DNA of 64,000 bases from Moringa oleifera (Eukaryota; Streptophyta; Magnoliopsida; Brassicales; Moringaceae): contig JAJFZO010000287.1 in the NCBI GenBank assembly GCA_021397835.1, positions 560,501 through 624,500 on the forward strand, written 5' to 3'. The notes below the pieces were generated by a model that was not told where the DNA came from, made no database searches, and saw only the letters and a program-made list of their open reading frames with translations. Position 1 is the first letter of the stretch, and each line of letters opens with the position of its first letter. Position numbers and translations under genes: made by a program. Positions 12,580 through 27,300 of this stretch are shown in pieces.

Positions 12580-13508
12580 TTTCTTATTTTTGATCACACA
12601 AGACTATAAATATGAGTATTTTTGTAAACCCCAATACATTTTGTACGCCTATACAATCATATAAAATATCAAAAAATTCAAAAAGTATGTATGTTCAATT
12701 TTATTTAATCGATTTAAAATGGATCCCTCCTTACTGCTCAGAGGAGAAATAATGATTTCGAAATGTATCGAAACCTTGGGTAGTAAAAAAAAGTGGGATG
12801 CTATATTTCCAGGATTGGATTTCATATACCAATACCAAATAAAGATAAAGAAAGGGGATCTCACTTTTAAATTAAATTCTAGAAAACCAAAAAAAAATTA
12901 ACTCCTTACTCAAGTTCCCAGTGATGACCAAGCAACATTTCATTGATTCAATTCATTTTTCTAATTTTTTGAATTCTTTATTCAATTATAAATTACACTA
13001 GAAACTAAATGTGAAATTCTTGAGTAGTCTACTTCCCTTCGAATGCCGAATCCCCTTAAATGAAAGGAGTGCCTTAGAATTCATACGAGATTTACTTGTC
13101 TATGTATCGTTCCATTCAATCGTTTAGGTCTTGTGTCACGTCGACGGTTATGCCATGATGTCTTTAAAGCCTATATGCGATGTATAAAGTCCTGCAACCA
13201 TGACATATTTTTTTATTGGAACATAAACAAAATTGCATTCCTTTCTAAAAGTAAGAGGAATGATTAATTCCACAAAAAGAAAGAAGTCTTTTTCATGAGG
13301 TATAACCAGAAATTCTTATTTATTTTTTACTGAATCGACCACAGACCAATCCTTTTTTTTTTAGGGAGTATTGAATACGCCCATAACTCTGAGCTTCATG
13401 TTACTCCTCCTAAGAGACATGTCAGATCCAGGGCATCCCAATTCGATTGAATGGGATGATAGTTTATCATTCCTAATTTGTAAAATAATAATTTCGATCA
13501 AATCACAC
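12580..13508 (-). pseudogene. rpoC1 group II intron (3' part uncertain) and trnW-side plastid spacer
   Basis: Directly after rpoC1 exon 1, the minus strand reads GTGTGATTTGATCG, the GUGYG start of a group II intron. About 740 bp of intron would be expected, reaching to near 12770. No clear domain V or intron end was identified. The stretch 12580-12770 is probably trnW-side spacer, so the junction joining the two plastid pieces must lie in here. Short open frames at 12649-12901 have no coding support. Confidence 0.55.
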
Positions 13509-13940
13509 ATCGCAGTATACTAGGCCTTCTAATTCTTTAAAGGGTTTCTCTAAAAGATTCACAATGTAGCTAGGAAGACCTTTCAAATACCATACATGGG
13601 TTAGTGGACATGCCAATTTTATGTATCCCATTTGATATCTTCGTATCCGAGAATCAACAAATTTAACTCCATATTGTTCACAAAATTTTAGGTCTTCTTG
13701 TTCATCTCCGATCACTCGATAATTTTCACAAGTGCAAATTCCACTCTTTATAGGCCCAAAAATTCTTTCACAAAATAATTCATCTTTTCCCAGTTTATTG
13801 CTTTTGTAATGAAAAGTATAGGGTTTTGTCTCCTCTCCAACTATCTCTCCATTAGGTAGGATTTTAGTCGCCCAAGCACTTATTTATTGAGGACAAACTG
13901 ATCCAATTCGAAGCTATTGATGTTTATACCGATCGATCAT
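13509..13940 (-). pseudogene. rpoC1: rpoC1 exon 1 pseudogene (plastid RNA polymerase beta')
   Basis: RpoC1 is the beta' subunit of the plastid-encoded RNA polymerase. The minus strand starts MIDRYKHQ at 13940 and runs 144 codons to LVYCD, followed by the group II donor GTGTG. That is the usual exon 1 length. Diagnostic segments include [41 protein letters not shown] and THVWYLK. Stops replace Gln in KHQ* and in CPQ* near the start, and a Cys of the zinc-binding region (CEQC) is now Tyr. Exon 2 is absent. The start lies 26 bp past the rpoB stop, as in intact plastid operons. Confidence 0.93.
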
Positions 13941-13966
13941 AGAAATAAAATTCCAATTCATTTCAA

Positions 13967-16738
<2,772 letters not shown>

Positions 16739-16740
16739 AT

Positions 16741-17454
16741 TTTAATTGGATTAATTTTTTTGTTTTATAAATATAGTTAGTGGACATAGGTACTTACACC
16801 CAATCAGATATTGATGAAGTTAGAAAGGAGGTTGGATAATTTCTTTAGAGTGCCATATTAGAAAGTTGAACCTTGAAGATTTTTGTGCACATGAACATCA
16901 TTAAATTTATATACTTGACTTTTTAAGATTGTGTATGTATATTTAAACTCATGTATTGTACATATGGAGTTCAATTATAACATCAAATTTTTTTCTTGTG
17001 TTTTGTATCTCTTATTACTTTTTTGGATTGGATTATGTTAAAGTGTTTTCAAACATGAAAGAAGTAATGATGGTTTCAGCGAGAATTGTATTGAAATGTA
17101 TAACAGAAAAAAGTTTTTTCATTGAACTGTTGTTGTTGAAGTGTTAAAGTCTTGGTATTGAAGTGTTGGTGTAATTATGTTGAAGGAAGAAAGATAGTAT
17201 AGTCATTGAAGTGTATAAAAAGAACTATGATTAGTGTGTTTGACAATTATATACTTATATTTGTTGACTAAATTTAATTGAAGTATCATATTTACATATT
17301 GTAATTTACTTTTGATGAAAAAAATTTTGGTTGCATATTGTGAAGAATTGCATTGATGTATATGGTTGATGTGGAAGAGATGAAGAATTTTATATATGCA
17401 GGTTTTGGATAATTTGAAAATAGAAATTTTTTATTTATTTTAAAATTAATAGAA
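16741..17454. other. AT-rich interior of CACTA element, no gene seen
   Basis: There is no recognisable plastid or transposase sequence. Short degenerate repeats of TTGAAGTGTTG/TTGAAGTGTAT occur at about 17085-17215. The boundary with rpoB is sharp. Confidence 0.5.
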
Positions 17455-17793
17455 AGATATACACTTTTAATGATAGTTCTATCAGAACTGTCATTGAAGG
17501 GGTGAACTTTTAATGATAGCTCTATCATAACTGTTGTTAAAAGGAAGTCCCTTTTAATGATAGTTCTATCAGAACTATCGTTAAATACCCCCCTTTAACA
17601 ACAGTTCTCATAAGAACTTTCATTAAAGGCCCTCCCTTTTAATAACAGTTCTAATAAAACAGTCATTAAAAATGGGGGCCTTTAATGATAGTTTTCAATA
17701 ACTATCATTAAAAACTTCCCCCTACAATGAGAAGAACAAAGATGACAGTTTTACAACTGTCATTAAAAGCCATTTTTAACTATCATTATTTTA
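17455..17793. repeat. Right subterminal repeats of the CACTA element
   Basis: Roughly six to seven imperfect palindromic units of the form TTTTAATGATAGTTCTATC paired with GAACTATCATTAAA. They mirror the left subterminal array and stop a dozen bases before the terminal TGTAGTAGTG. Confidence 0.85.
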
Positions 17794-17808
17794 TTTGTAG
17801 TAGTGAAC

Positions 17809-19940
17809 TCATGTTGTTTGAAAATCTAAAATCTAAAACTTTGACGATTGTAGATCTAATGTCCGTTATGGCTCATAACTCATCATTTTCCTTTGCATAA
17901 AATAGATGAACCTTATACCAATCTTTCTTCATGGTAAAATTTGGTGGTTTATAATAATTGATAGAATGGTCGTAAATAAGTGAGTTAAAATACATGATCG
18001 ATAGATGCATTTGGAACTATAATCAAAATAAATGTTTGAGATAGAAAAAAGGTATCTAAACATATTAATTTTAGTGTCTCAACTAAAAATTAAAATAACC
18101 AAAATAAATACAAAAAATCAAAAAAAATAAAATATGCAAAATACCCAAATTTAATGAACATGAGTCTTGTCCATTTTATCAAAATGAAAGTACCATAAAA
18201 AACTTTAAATCAAAATTTTAGATCTTGATGCTATATTTTGATTAGAAAAATAATAAATTTGGTAAATGAAACTAATGAATGAATAAACATGAGTAGATTC
18301 ATAGATGGATAACAAAGAACAATAAAGAAAAAGAAGAAAGTACTGAAGAGAGAATATTCATTCTGAGGATTTCTTTCATTCTAATGTAATGGTATAAAAA
18401 CGTAATGCTTATAGACAAGGGTAGTTAAGTGTTTTTACGCCTAAAAATTGGTTATAATTAAGTTAATATAATATAAGTATCGGATTACTTTACTCTCCTA
18501 AACTTTAGGATTTTTAAACAATTTATCAATACACTACAAAAGAGAATGATGAAATATTACAATTATCTTCTTTAGTAGTTCATGAGAATAACATTTTTTA
18601 ACATAATTAAAGATCAATAACCTCATATTTTTAAATCTCTAACTCTATTCTGTCTTAAAAGTGAAAGGATTAGAATATTAATATAAACTTTATCCTCTTT
18701 TTCTTTCCACAAGTGCTAACTTGTAACCATTCCATAAGAAATATTCTTCTACCATGGCAATCAACTGTCTAGTTACTCATTCTTCTCCTCATCATAATTC
18801 CTCTATTGGTCATTGTCGAAGAAGATGATGGCCACTTAAGACTATGAAGAAAATTGCATTGTAAATAAATTAATAAAGTTTAATTGGCTGTAAAATCTTA
18901 TGGTGGATTTATGGAAAATATGAACACTCTATTTTCCATTTTATTTATGAGTTTTTCATAAATCATAAAACCTTTTGACTCTTGCTTTCAATAATAACTA
19001 TATTCAAATATATATATATATATGCAAAATTATGAAATATCCTTTTTTCAAACTATTCACCTTCTTTATATGCTTAGATTTATTTCAAAACAAAAGACAA
19101 TTACAATACAAGACAATTAGAGTTTTAAATTTTTTTATCAATTGCTTAGATTTAGTTAATAATTAGAAGAAATCCATTTATCACAAAATTTTGAATCAAT
19201 AAAAATTAAACGTTTAGCATGTCGATGTATTTTCTTAAAAATATCTAATTTTCTCATTATTTTTCAATCATAAACGTAAGCCTAACTAAAAGTTATTTAA
19301 ATCTATATTACGATATTTTTAAAGTCAATCAAATTGTTAGGGGTTTCATTCTTTTTTTTTTTTTACATTTTTATTTTCTTTTCTTTTCAATCCTTTTTAG
19401 TAATTTTTGAATAAGTCCAAAAGTGATTTACTAAAATTAAATTATCAACCCAATAATAGCATTGATAAATCATTATCAACTTTTTTTTGGGCAAAAGAAA
19501 GACTTTAAAAAATAAAAAATTAAATAAATAAAAATATTATATTATATTTTCTTATAAGAATAATTAAATGTTGTTTTACCATTTCATCTTTAGATACAAT
19601 GGGAATAAAATGGCTAACTATAATTTGGTTTTTAAATAAATAATTAAATTTTCTACAACTTGAAAACCGATTCTCACATGAATTCTAGTTTTGTTGAAAT
19701 AATAGATGATTTTACCATCCACTGGTTTTTAAATTAAAATATTCAAAATAAGATTTATAATCTTACGAATATTTTAAAATCAATTTGATTAATATTAAAT
19801 GCAGACATATGAAGCAGCATTTTAAAAATCACGTTTGAATTCAAAGCTTCTAATGTATTAGCCCAACAAAAAAAAACAAAGTAGTTTTAATTTTATTAGA
19901 AATAATTTAATTATAAAATAAGAGAAAAGAGAAATAAGAA
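17809..19940. other. AT-rich spacer upstream of peptide gene (unit A)
   Basis: No gene is recognised. It is collinear with 31323-33470 in unit B, and its first 240 bp or so also match 53639-54050 in unit C. It contains a TA microsatellite near 19008-19023. Confidence 0.6.
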
Positions 19941-19963
19941 CATGTATCCCCATAATTTGGAGC

Positions 19964-19971
19964 TATATATT
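19964..19971 (+). promoter_or_regulatory. Candidate TATA box of defensin-like gene A
   Basis: TATATATT occurs within GAGCTATATATTTAAAGC, about 230 bp upstream of the start codon at 20200. The equivalent site in unit B reads GAGGCTATTTAAAGC and lacks the TATATA core. Confidence 0.4.
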
Positions 19972-20199
19972 TAAAGCTATGTTACAACATTAATAAGTTT
20001 GAAACCAATTTGTTCATAACTAATTGTTAAACCCATTAATAGTATTAACAAATCATTTCCTCTGTCTTTTTATTTTTAGGAGAGACATTCACCTATTTAA
20101 TTAGCTTCAAACATGAGTTCTCATTATCAAAAAGCCCTTTAAAAACTTCATTTTTTTCGTTTCCAATATCTTTAACAACCAAAGAACCTAGAGATTGTC

Positions 20200-20593
20200 A
20201 TGGAGAAGTCCCCTTTCAAATTAACCTTTTTGGTTGTGCTCTTAATTATGGCAGCTTGTTAGTCTCTCTTCCTCTTTTTCTTAGGCATTTAGTCAATGTT
20301 TTATTGCATATAAAAATTTCTCTTAGGACCCCATTCATTTACTTCTTTTAGGTTAACTCAACACTATTTTTTTGGTTTGCTATTTAGTGTTTTTGTTTGC
20401 AGAAGCAAAAGGTGGAAATGAGCAAAAGCGTGCTTTTGGTTTTATTAAGTGCAAATCCGAATCAGATTGCGATTTTCTTAAGGGCGTGTGTAACCACGAG
20501 TGTCGACTTGGGTATTGTATTTGTATAAGCCCCTCACGTCCATCGATTGAAAACATAATTAAGACAAACCATGAACTACCTCGCCAGGCATAG
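20200..20593 (+). CDS. Defensin-like secreted cysteine-rich peptide A (two exons)
   Basis: I infer exons 20200-20257 and 20388-20593 around a 130-bp GT-AG intron, giving 87 residues. The first exon encodes MEKSPFKLTFLVVLLIMAA. Splicing to the acceptor in GCTATTTAG adds LFLFAEAK in frame, which completes a signal peptide with a likely AEA cleavage site. The predicted mature peptide of about 61 residues has six cysteines spaced C-x5-C-x6-C-x3-C-x4-C-x-C. The C-x3-C and C-x-C pairs are the hallmark of the cysteine-stabilised alpha-beta fold of plant defensin-like peptides. These are secreted and typically act in defence or cell signalling; the specific role here is unknown. A near-identical paralogue lies in unit B. 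A polyadenylation-like AATAAA occurs at 20721. An alternative acceptor (CAG at 20400-20402) would give an immediate stop. Confidence 0.8.
20258..20387 (+). other. Intron of defensin-like gene A
   Basis: It begins GTTAGTC after GCAGCTT and ends in a T-rich tract with TTTGCTATTTAG. Removing it keeps the frame and joins the signal-peptide start to LFLFAEA. The same borders work in the paralogue. Confidence 0.7.
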
Positions 20594-21454
20594 CTTCCAT
20601 TCTACATAATGTATGAATGGATGTTCTTAGTATATAGTTATGTGCTAGCTCCTAAACCATGGCACTACATATTGTATTGAAAGGGTTATCTCAATATATA
20701 TGTTGACCTACTAGCTACTAAATAAACGACCTCGTGTTAATATTTTTCTCTTTTCATAAAAAATTTTATATTCATAATATCAATATTATTTCTTGTAGAT
20801 CTAATATGGAATCTACAATAGTATCAAATCAAGCATGTGATATAGTTAAAATTTTAATATGAAAGCGAAATACTAAAGTAGATTATAATTAAAATATATG
20901 AACAAATATGATGAAAACAGTTACAAGGTTCAAAAGAGTAAACACTAACAAACAAATTTCTTTAACTTACTCAAATTAAAAATTAAGAAATACTCTTTTT
21001 GTGAATCTTGTGTTCTATCAACCTATAAAGAAGAGGAATTCGTCTCTCATAATTATCACAAGAGAATTAAAGAGTAATAATAGATCAACTTTATACTTTC
21101 GTAATTAATATATATTATCTATGTATGACAGAATAAGTAGATTTAACAACTAATTTGAACCATTTAAATATAGTATTCTAATAGTTTTGTTCATAGTAAT
21201 AATTTTCTAGGTGTAATAAATCATAAATTAAACTAGTTAGATATCTTAAGTTACTATATCCAACAAAAATTTACATCGTAATATAAATTTAAAGTGGAAT
21301 AAGAGAATTAAAGAGTAATAGTAGATCAGCTTTATACTTTTGTAATTAATATGTATTATCTATGTATGATAGAAAAAGTAGACCTAATAAATGATTGAAC
21401 TATTTAAAAATAATACTCTAATTGTTTTGTTCATTGTAATAATTTTCTAGGTGT
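20594..21454. repeat. AT-rich trailer with about 240-bp tandem repeat at the unit A/B junction
   Basis: No gene is seen. The block AAGAGAATTAAAGAGTAATA through ATAAATCATAAATT occurs at about 21060-21240 and again at 21300-21460. The same doubled arrangement appears at 34610-34780 and 34855-35010, so it marks the unit boundary. Confidence 0.7.
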
Positions 21455-22569
21455 AATAAATCATAAATTGGAATACTTAGATATCTTGAGTTACCATATC
21501 CAACAAAAATTTACATCATAATATAAATTTAAAGTGGAATAAGAGTTATAAAGGGGACAGTTAATCACGTGAAAGGATTATGATGGAAAACAATTATTGT
21601 GTATTCAAGAAAAATAATAAAATGTAACTTTTAGTAATCGATATTTATTGTTACAATAGTTAACTAATTCGATTAATGTTTGATGGTGAAGATGCAGAGT
21701 CAATTATGTTTTGAATAGAAATGAAAATACTTTTTTAAAGAATGGGAAATGTGATAAGGAAAAAAATTCACCTACTCAACTGCCTTATAATAGACATTTA
21801 ATTTTTTAATTTCTAGTTTTCAATTATTTTTTAAAACCTTTTTTCTTTTTCAACAATGTCACCACTAGCATTGATTGAGGTTGCTTTCTTTTTCTATGAT
21901 GGCCTATTATCTAATTTTTCATCTTTCTCTTAATTATTTTATTATTTATTAAGAAAACGTCACCCATAAGAATAGGTGTTACATCATGGCATCCATAATT
22001 AAAATTGTTGTACCTTAGGTAATCCCATAGTTTTTACTATACACATAAATTTCTATATTTTGATGTCTAAAACTAAGTCTACATTTATTCTTTTTTTATC
22101 AATCCTTAGTTGCTTATTAAGAAGTGTTAAATTGTATGTCTTTGACTAGATTCTGACCCCACTGTTGAGAGGAAAATTTTTTTTCATAGGATGTCATCCA
22201 CCTTCCATTGCATATAATAGATTCAAGTCTGGTTTGTGATAAGTATTCTATTTGAGGTTAGAATAAACCTGTAAGTTACATGATTAAATTCACTCATCTG
22301 TGGCTTCTAACTATGCCAAGATTTAAGGACAAAATGACTTAATAACTTCTTCCTAAATCTCAAAGAAGGAGCAGCTGGAGCTCCATAATACTAGCAACTA
22401 CTCCTATAATATAACCGACTCTTAAGCAACAATGTTAGGAACACTAGCCTACCATTACTAAGAGAAACCAATTCTTCAAAATTCTATTATAGAGTAAGGT
22501 GGACTGCAAGCCAGGTGTTCATGTGTCAAAGTAAAAGTTATTAAATCTTTATAAAAGGATAAGAAGGAA

Positions 22570-23030
22570 GTAATTGAGCTAAAGGAAGTCTTTGGGATCC
22601 ATAGAAACTATGGCAAGGGATTATGTAAATTGTGTTGTAATTAGGTTGACGATTCTTTATTAGAAAAATCTATTAGAATCTTGTAATAATTGAGCCAAAT
22701 GGGATCTTGGGATCCATAAAAATTATGGCAAAGGATTGTGTAAATTGTCTTGTAATTAGGTTGAGGTTCTTTATTGGAAAAATATTAGAATCTGGTGATA
22801 ATTGAGCCAAAGGAGGTCTTGGGATCCATGGAAACTATGGCAAGGGATTGTGTAAATTGTCTTGTAATTAGGTTGAGGATTCTTTACTAGTAAAACTAGT
22901 AAAATCTTGTAATAATTGAGCCAAAGGAGATCTTCGGATCCATAGAACTATGGCAAAGGATTGTATAAATTGTCTTGTAATTATGTTGAGGACTATTTAC
23001 TGAAAAAACTATTAGAATCTTGTAATCTTT
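22570..23030. repeat. 113-bp minisatellite, about 4 copies (unit B)
   Basis: Units start near 22577, 22690, 22803 and 22917. The unit and the CCATAG/CTATGG hairpin are the same as at 1127-2030. The final copies are most similar to the last copy in unit A. Confidence 0.9.
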
Positions 23031-24340
23031 TTTTCTTACATAGTGGAAAACATCACAAATAAAATAAAAGATACAAGTTCTAATTAAAAGCCAAACCTTT
23101 GGACTTATCAATATTGATAACTAGTTTTACCCTCATAAAATTTTATGTTTCAAAAAACAAAAAACAATTGTGTGCCATGAACTTGCCAATATAGCATAAC
23201 AACACAATAGCCCTTATATTGTGGAGAGAGAGAGAGAGAGCTTCTCTTTTAAAGAGATTAATTGGTTCGAGCTCAACAGTCCCAATTGGATGAAATAAAA
23301 GTGAGATTTAGAATTTCAAGATAGTAAAGTACTGAAAGATGGAGTAAAATGAATTGATTTTTTAAAATTGCCCTTAGAAAAATAGTAATGTCAACATTAG
23401 GCATACCATAAATTTATCGATTGCAAGTTGTTTTCCAACAAAAGTTTCTTGACTTCCTAGACCGAGCTAATACATTGATACATGAAATATAATCGATTGA
23501 TGATGTTATATTGATGTTTGAAAAGAAAGAGTAGATAAAATTTATTTTTATTTGAAATCAATTAATTTTATGTAATGATGATGTTTAGTTGTTATGCATC
23601 AAAATTTTAAATTATTAGTACAAATATTGTTTTATTTCATGTTTGAACAATTCTTTTGTCATTATTTCTGATAAGTTATCTCATTACTTAAGTTGTATTA
23701 TTTTTAATTAACTTAATTAATTTTAAAAATATTATCATTTAAATTATATTTTTGTTATAATATTTAATTTATTGAAAATAATGATAAAATCAATTAGTAA
23801 ACTAATTAACAAATTAAAATTCATAAAATAAATTAAAAACTCAAAAAATGAGAGCATATGAATAATGAGGATCGCTACATCTAATCTCGCGGCAAGATCA
23901 TATTATTTACGTCAAATTTGAATGTCTGGCAAAAATATGATTTCACTCTGTACACATTGTATATGTTGTAGACAATGATTTTATTTGTGTTCATGGCTTC
24001 ATATGGTGAGCAATAAGTTTTTTTTTTTAAAGAAGAATTGTGATTATTACTTAAATATTATATTTTTCTATATTTATTTCAATACTTTTATTTTCTTAGG
24101 CATATGTCTTTCAGTGTTTGAATAAAATGTCTGTTTTTTCCTTATTTTTTTATTTTATTTAATTTTTTTAGTTTCTTTGATTTTTGTTGACTCTTTTTTC
24201 ATTTGACTTTCTTTCAATATAATTGGTTTTATAGGATTTTTTTTCTCTTTCTATGAAGTTTTAAAGATCGAGATTTATTTCGACTTTCTGTTTGTCGATT
24301 GAATTTAATATTTGCAACCAAGAAAGAAAACTGGTTAAGC
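23031..24340. other. AT-rich stretch without genes (unit B)
   Basis: Collinear with 2031-3339. It holds a GA microsatellite at about 23223-23240 and poly-T runs. No gene is recognised. Confidence 0.55.
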
Positions 24341-27300
24341 TTGTTTATTAAAGAAGAAGAAATTTTCAATATTTTTTTAGGTTTTCTTAGGTTTCCTTTC
24401 TCTTTTATATGATTTTCTTTCCTTTTGGATGAAAAAAGCTTGGTACATATTTCTATAATGCTCAAGGGGCATTAACTCTTTTGTTTAATGTGATCTCTAT
24501 TTTTTCTTATCTATTTCTCTTGGTTCTAAAGAAATGTGTCATTTTTAATTTATAAATTTAGTAAAGTGATCTTACCTTTTCTTAACATCTTAATGATGAA
24601 AATTATGAGTTCCAAATGCATAAACAATTTTTCCTATATGAACTACACTTAGTGGTTTTTAAGTGCAACTGTTTTTTCATGTTTAAAAATTCCTAATCAT
24701 TAAGAAGAAGAGATTACATTTTGGATTCTTGGCAAGTAATTTCTTTTAATTGTTGCAACCTAAAAGAAAGAAGTCATAGTTATGGGGAAGGTTGTTGCTT
24801 ACACTACAAGGAATTTTCTTAGTGACTTTTATCATCGGAAGGCTATTAATGCTACTTTTTGTTGTTGCAAACATTATTCAATTTTTATTGAAGGATTTAA
24901 TTATTGGAATTAAGAATTAAAGTTACGTTTGGACAGTTTTGTAGTAAATCTCTTGTGTTCTTGATTGTCTTTTTAGTTTCTTTATTACTTTTTTTACTGT
25001 AAAAGAGATACTAAGTCTTGGAACACTTTTTTATGGAATAATTAAAGTGAAATGGCGAATGTTTCTCGACTATTAATGTGCATACTTCCTGGAGTATGTG
25101 GAATGAAACAAACCAAAAAATCTAATATAAAATAATTAGTATTAAATATGAAAGGAAGCAAAAAGAAAGGGATAAGTTTTTCTTAGTGTTCAAAAGGTGC
25201 TTTGAGAAATATAGTTTTTTTTTATTTTCAAAAACATGTTCATACAATTCACATTTGCTGATCCATTGAAAAGGCAATAAAGTGAAACCAAACCATTAAT
25301 TTCCCTTATTTTACATAATTTATTCTTTCATAAGTAAAAATTTCTCAATAAAAAAATTAATAATTTTTCATCAATTTTTATCTTCTTTTTAATGAATTGT
25401 GAAAGTAAACATTTTAAAGTTATGCTTCATGAAAAAATGTAAATAAAATTATAGGTAAAAGATTGTATAATTGTTTGGATAATTATCTTTTAGATAATCA
25501 TCATCTTTATTAGAGATGATGTTTATCCTTTGGGTAGTCAATTGAAGCCTCATTTGTCATTACAAGTACAAGGTAAGACATTCTATGCATTTCATTCCTT
25601 TGTTATATATTCTGCAATTTGAGAGTTATGAGGTTCTTATTCTTAGGGAGAGTGTTCATTACCTTTGCATATGCTTCTGTTGTTGATGTAGTTATTCGAA
25701 TCCAAAATTTTGTAAATTAGGAAGGACATGTGTGTCTTGAATAACTGCATCAATAACAAAAGAATCTGCAAATGCAACAAAATAAAATCTCGGTGGTCAA
25801 CCAGTATAATGATTCGTGTTTTTCGCATAATCTATTTCTTGTCATACTTCTTAAAGGGATTGAATATGTATACAAATATATACATGTATATAGGTAGTTA
25901 GTGAAGTTATAAAATAGAGAGTTGGGTGTGATCAATATTATAGCAAGTTTATTGTGTTCTTGATTTTCTTTGAAGTTTCTATTATTTTCTTGATTGTGAA
26001 AGAGAAACCAAGGCTTGGATGACTTGTAGAATATTTTAGGTGAAAATGGTGAATGTTTATGGGAAACAAATAAGAGAAATCCAATAAAATGGTGGTTGAA
26101 CAAATTTTGGTAAATATTTCTATAATTCTCAAGAGACATTGGTTCTTTCACTTCATGTGGTTGTTTTTTTCTTATCATTTTCACTTGATTATAAAAAAAA
26201 AAAAAAGTGTCATTTTAAATTGTAAATTTATCAAAAGTGATCTTACCTTTTCTTGAAATCTTAATGATGAAAAATATAAAAGATAAAAAAAGTATTTTTT
26301 CAAAAAAAAAATCGCATTGAAGGGTTGTTAACTGCCATTGTTTTTTCGTGTTTAAAAATCCCTAAATCATTTGGACAAGGAGACTACAATTTTTATTCTT
26401 GTGAATGATAATTTTAAAGTGCCCAATTTGTGAAGTTTAAAAATTAAAAAGAGTTGCCTTTAAGTAATTTTGTAGTAAATCTCTTGTGTTCTTGATTGGC
26501 TTTCTGCTTATCTTTATTGTTTTCTTATTTGCAAAAGAGATACTAAGGCTTAGATGACTTGTTGTAGAATATTTTCAAGTGAAAATGGTGAATGTCTTTA
26601 AACTTTTGATGCATGTAGCACCTTGAGTACGCATAATGAAACAAAAATAAATCTAACAAAAATAATTAGAATTCGATACAAATGGAAAGGAAAAAAGAAA
26701 TGAGTAAGTTGTTTTCAAAGCTTAAGAGGTGCTTTGAAAAAAATATTTTTGAAAAACTTTTTCGTATGATTCAATGTTACCAATGAATTGGAAAACAGTA
26801 ATCTCAAAACTAAATTTTAATTAATTCTTTCGTTTTGTGTAGTTTCTTCTTTCATAAGCAAAATTTCCTAAATACTAATAAATTCTTTTTGTTGATTTTT
26901 CATCATTTTTATGTAATTTTTGATAAATTATCGAAATAAGTATTTTGAAATTATGCTCGAGAAAAAATGTATATAAGACTACATGCAAATAATTTCATAC
27001 AAAATTTGAACTTTTAAATATATTTAATTTATATTGATATTTTGAAAAGTAAAAAAGTAATAATTATTTTTGTAATTTATCATATTAAAGGAAAAAACAA
27101 ATTAGTTTGATATATTTATGTTGTTAATTGTTAGATTTTGATTCTTTTTTTATATTTTTTAATTTAAAATGATATCTCATTTTCATTCTTAATCTTTTTG
27201 AATATAAAAGCAATTAGTAAATTAATTGGCTAATCAAAATTCATAACAAAAGGGCAAATGGTTTCTTTTTGGGCGTCATGTATTAGGTTATGTGATTTAA

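Noticed and set aside
12649..12901. Overlapping small frames on both strands near trnW
   Set aside because: They lie in plastid spacer/intron-like DNA and have no similarity to plastid proteins.
13180..13200. Possible plus-strand group II intron domain V (AGCCTATATGCGATGTATAAAG)
   Set aside because: Only a partial resemblance, in the opposite orientation to the rpoC1 intron. No matching exon was found.
16956..17147. 63-residue frame between rpoB and the CACTA right end
   Set aside because: AT-rich, no domain, inside a transposon interior without transposase similarity.
20400..20405. A CAG/AAG tandem acceptor as a regulated stop switch in peptide gene A
   Set aside because: An upstream ATTTAG acceptor gives a complete signal peptide in both paralogues, and the tandem acceptor is not conserved in gene B.
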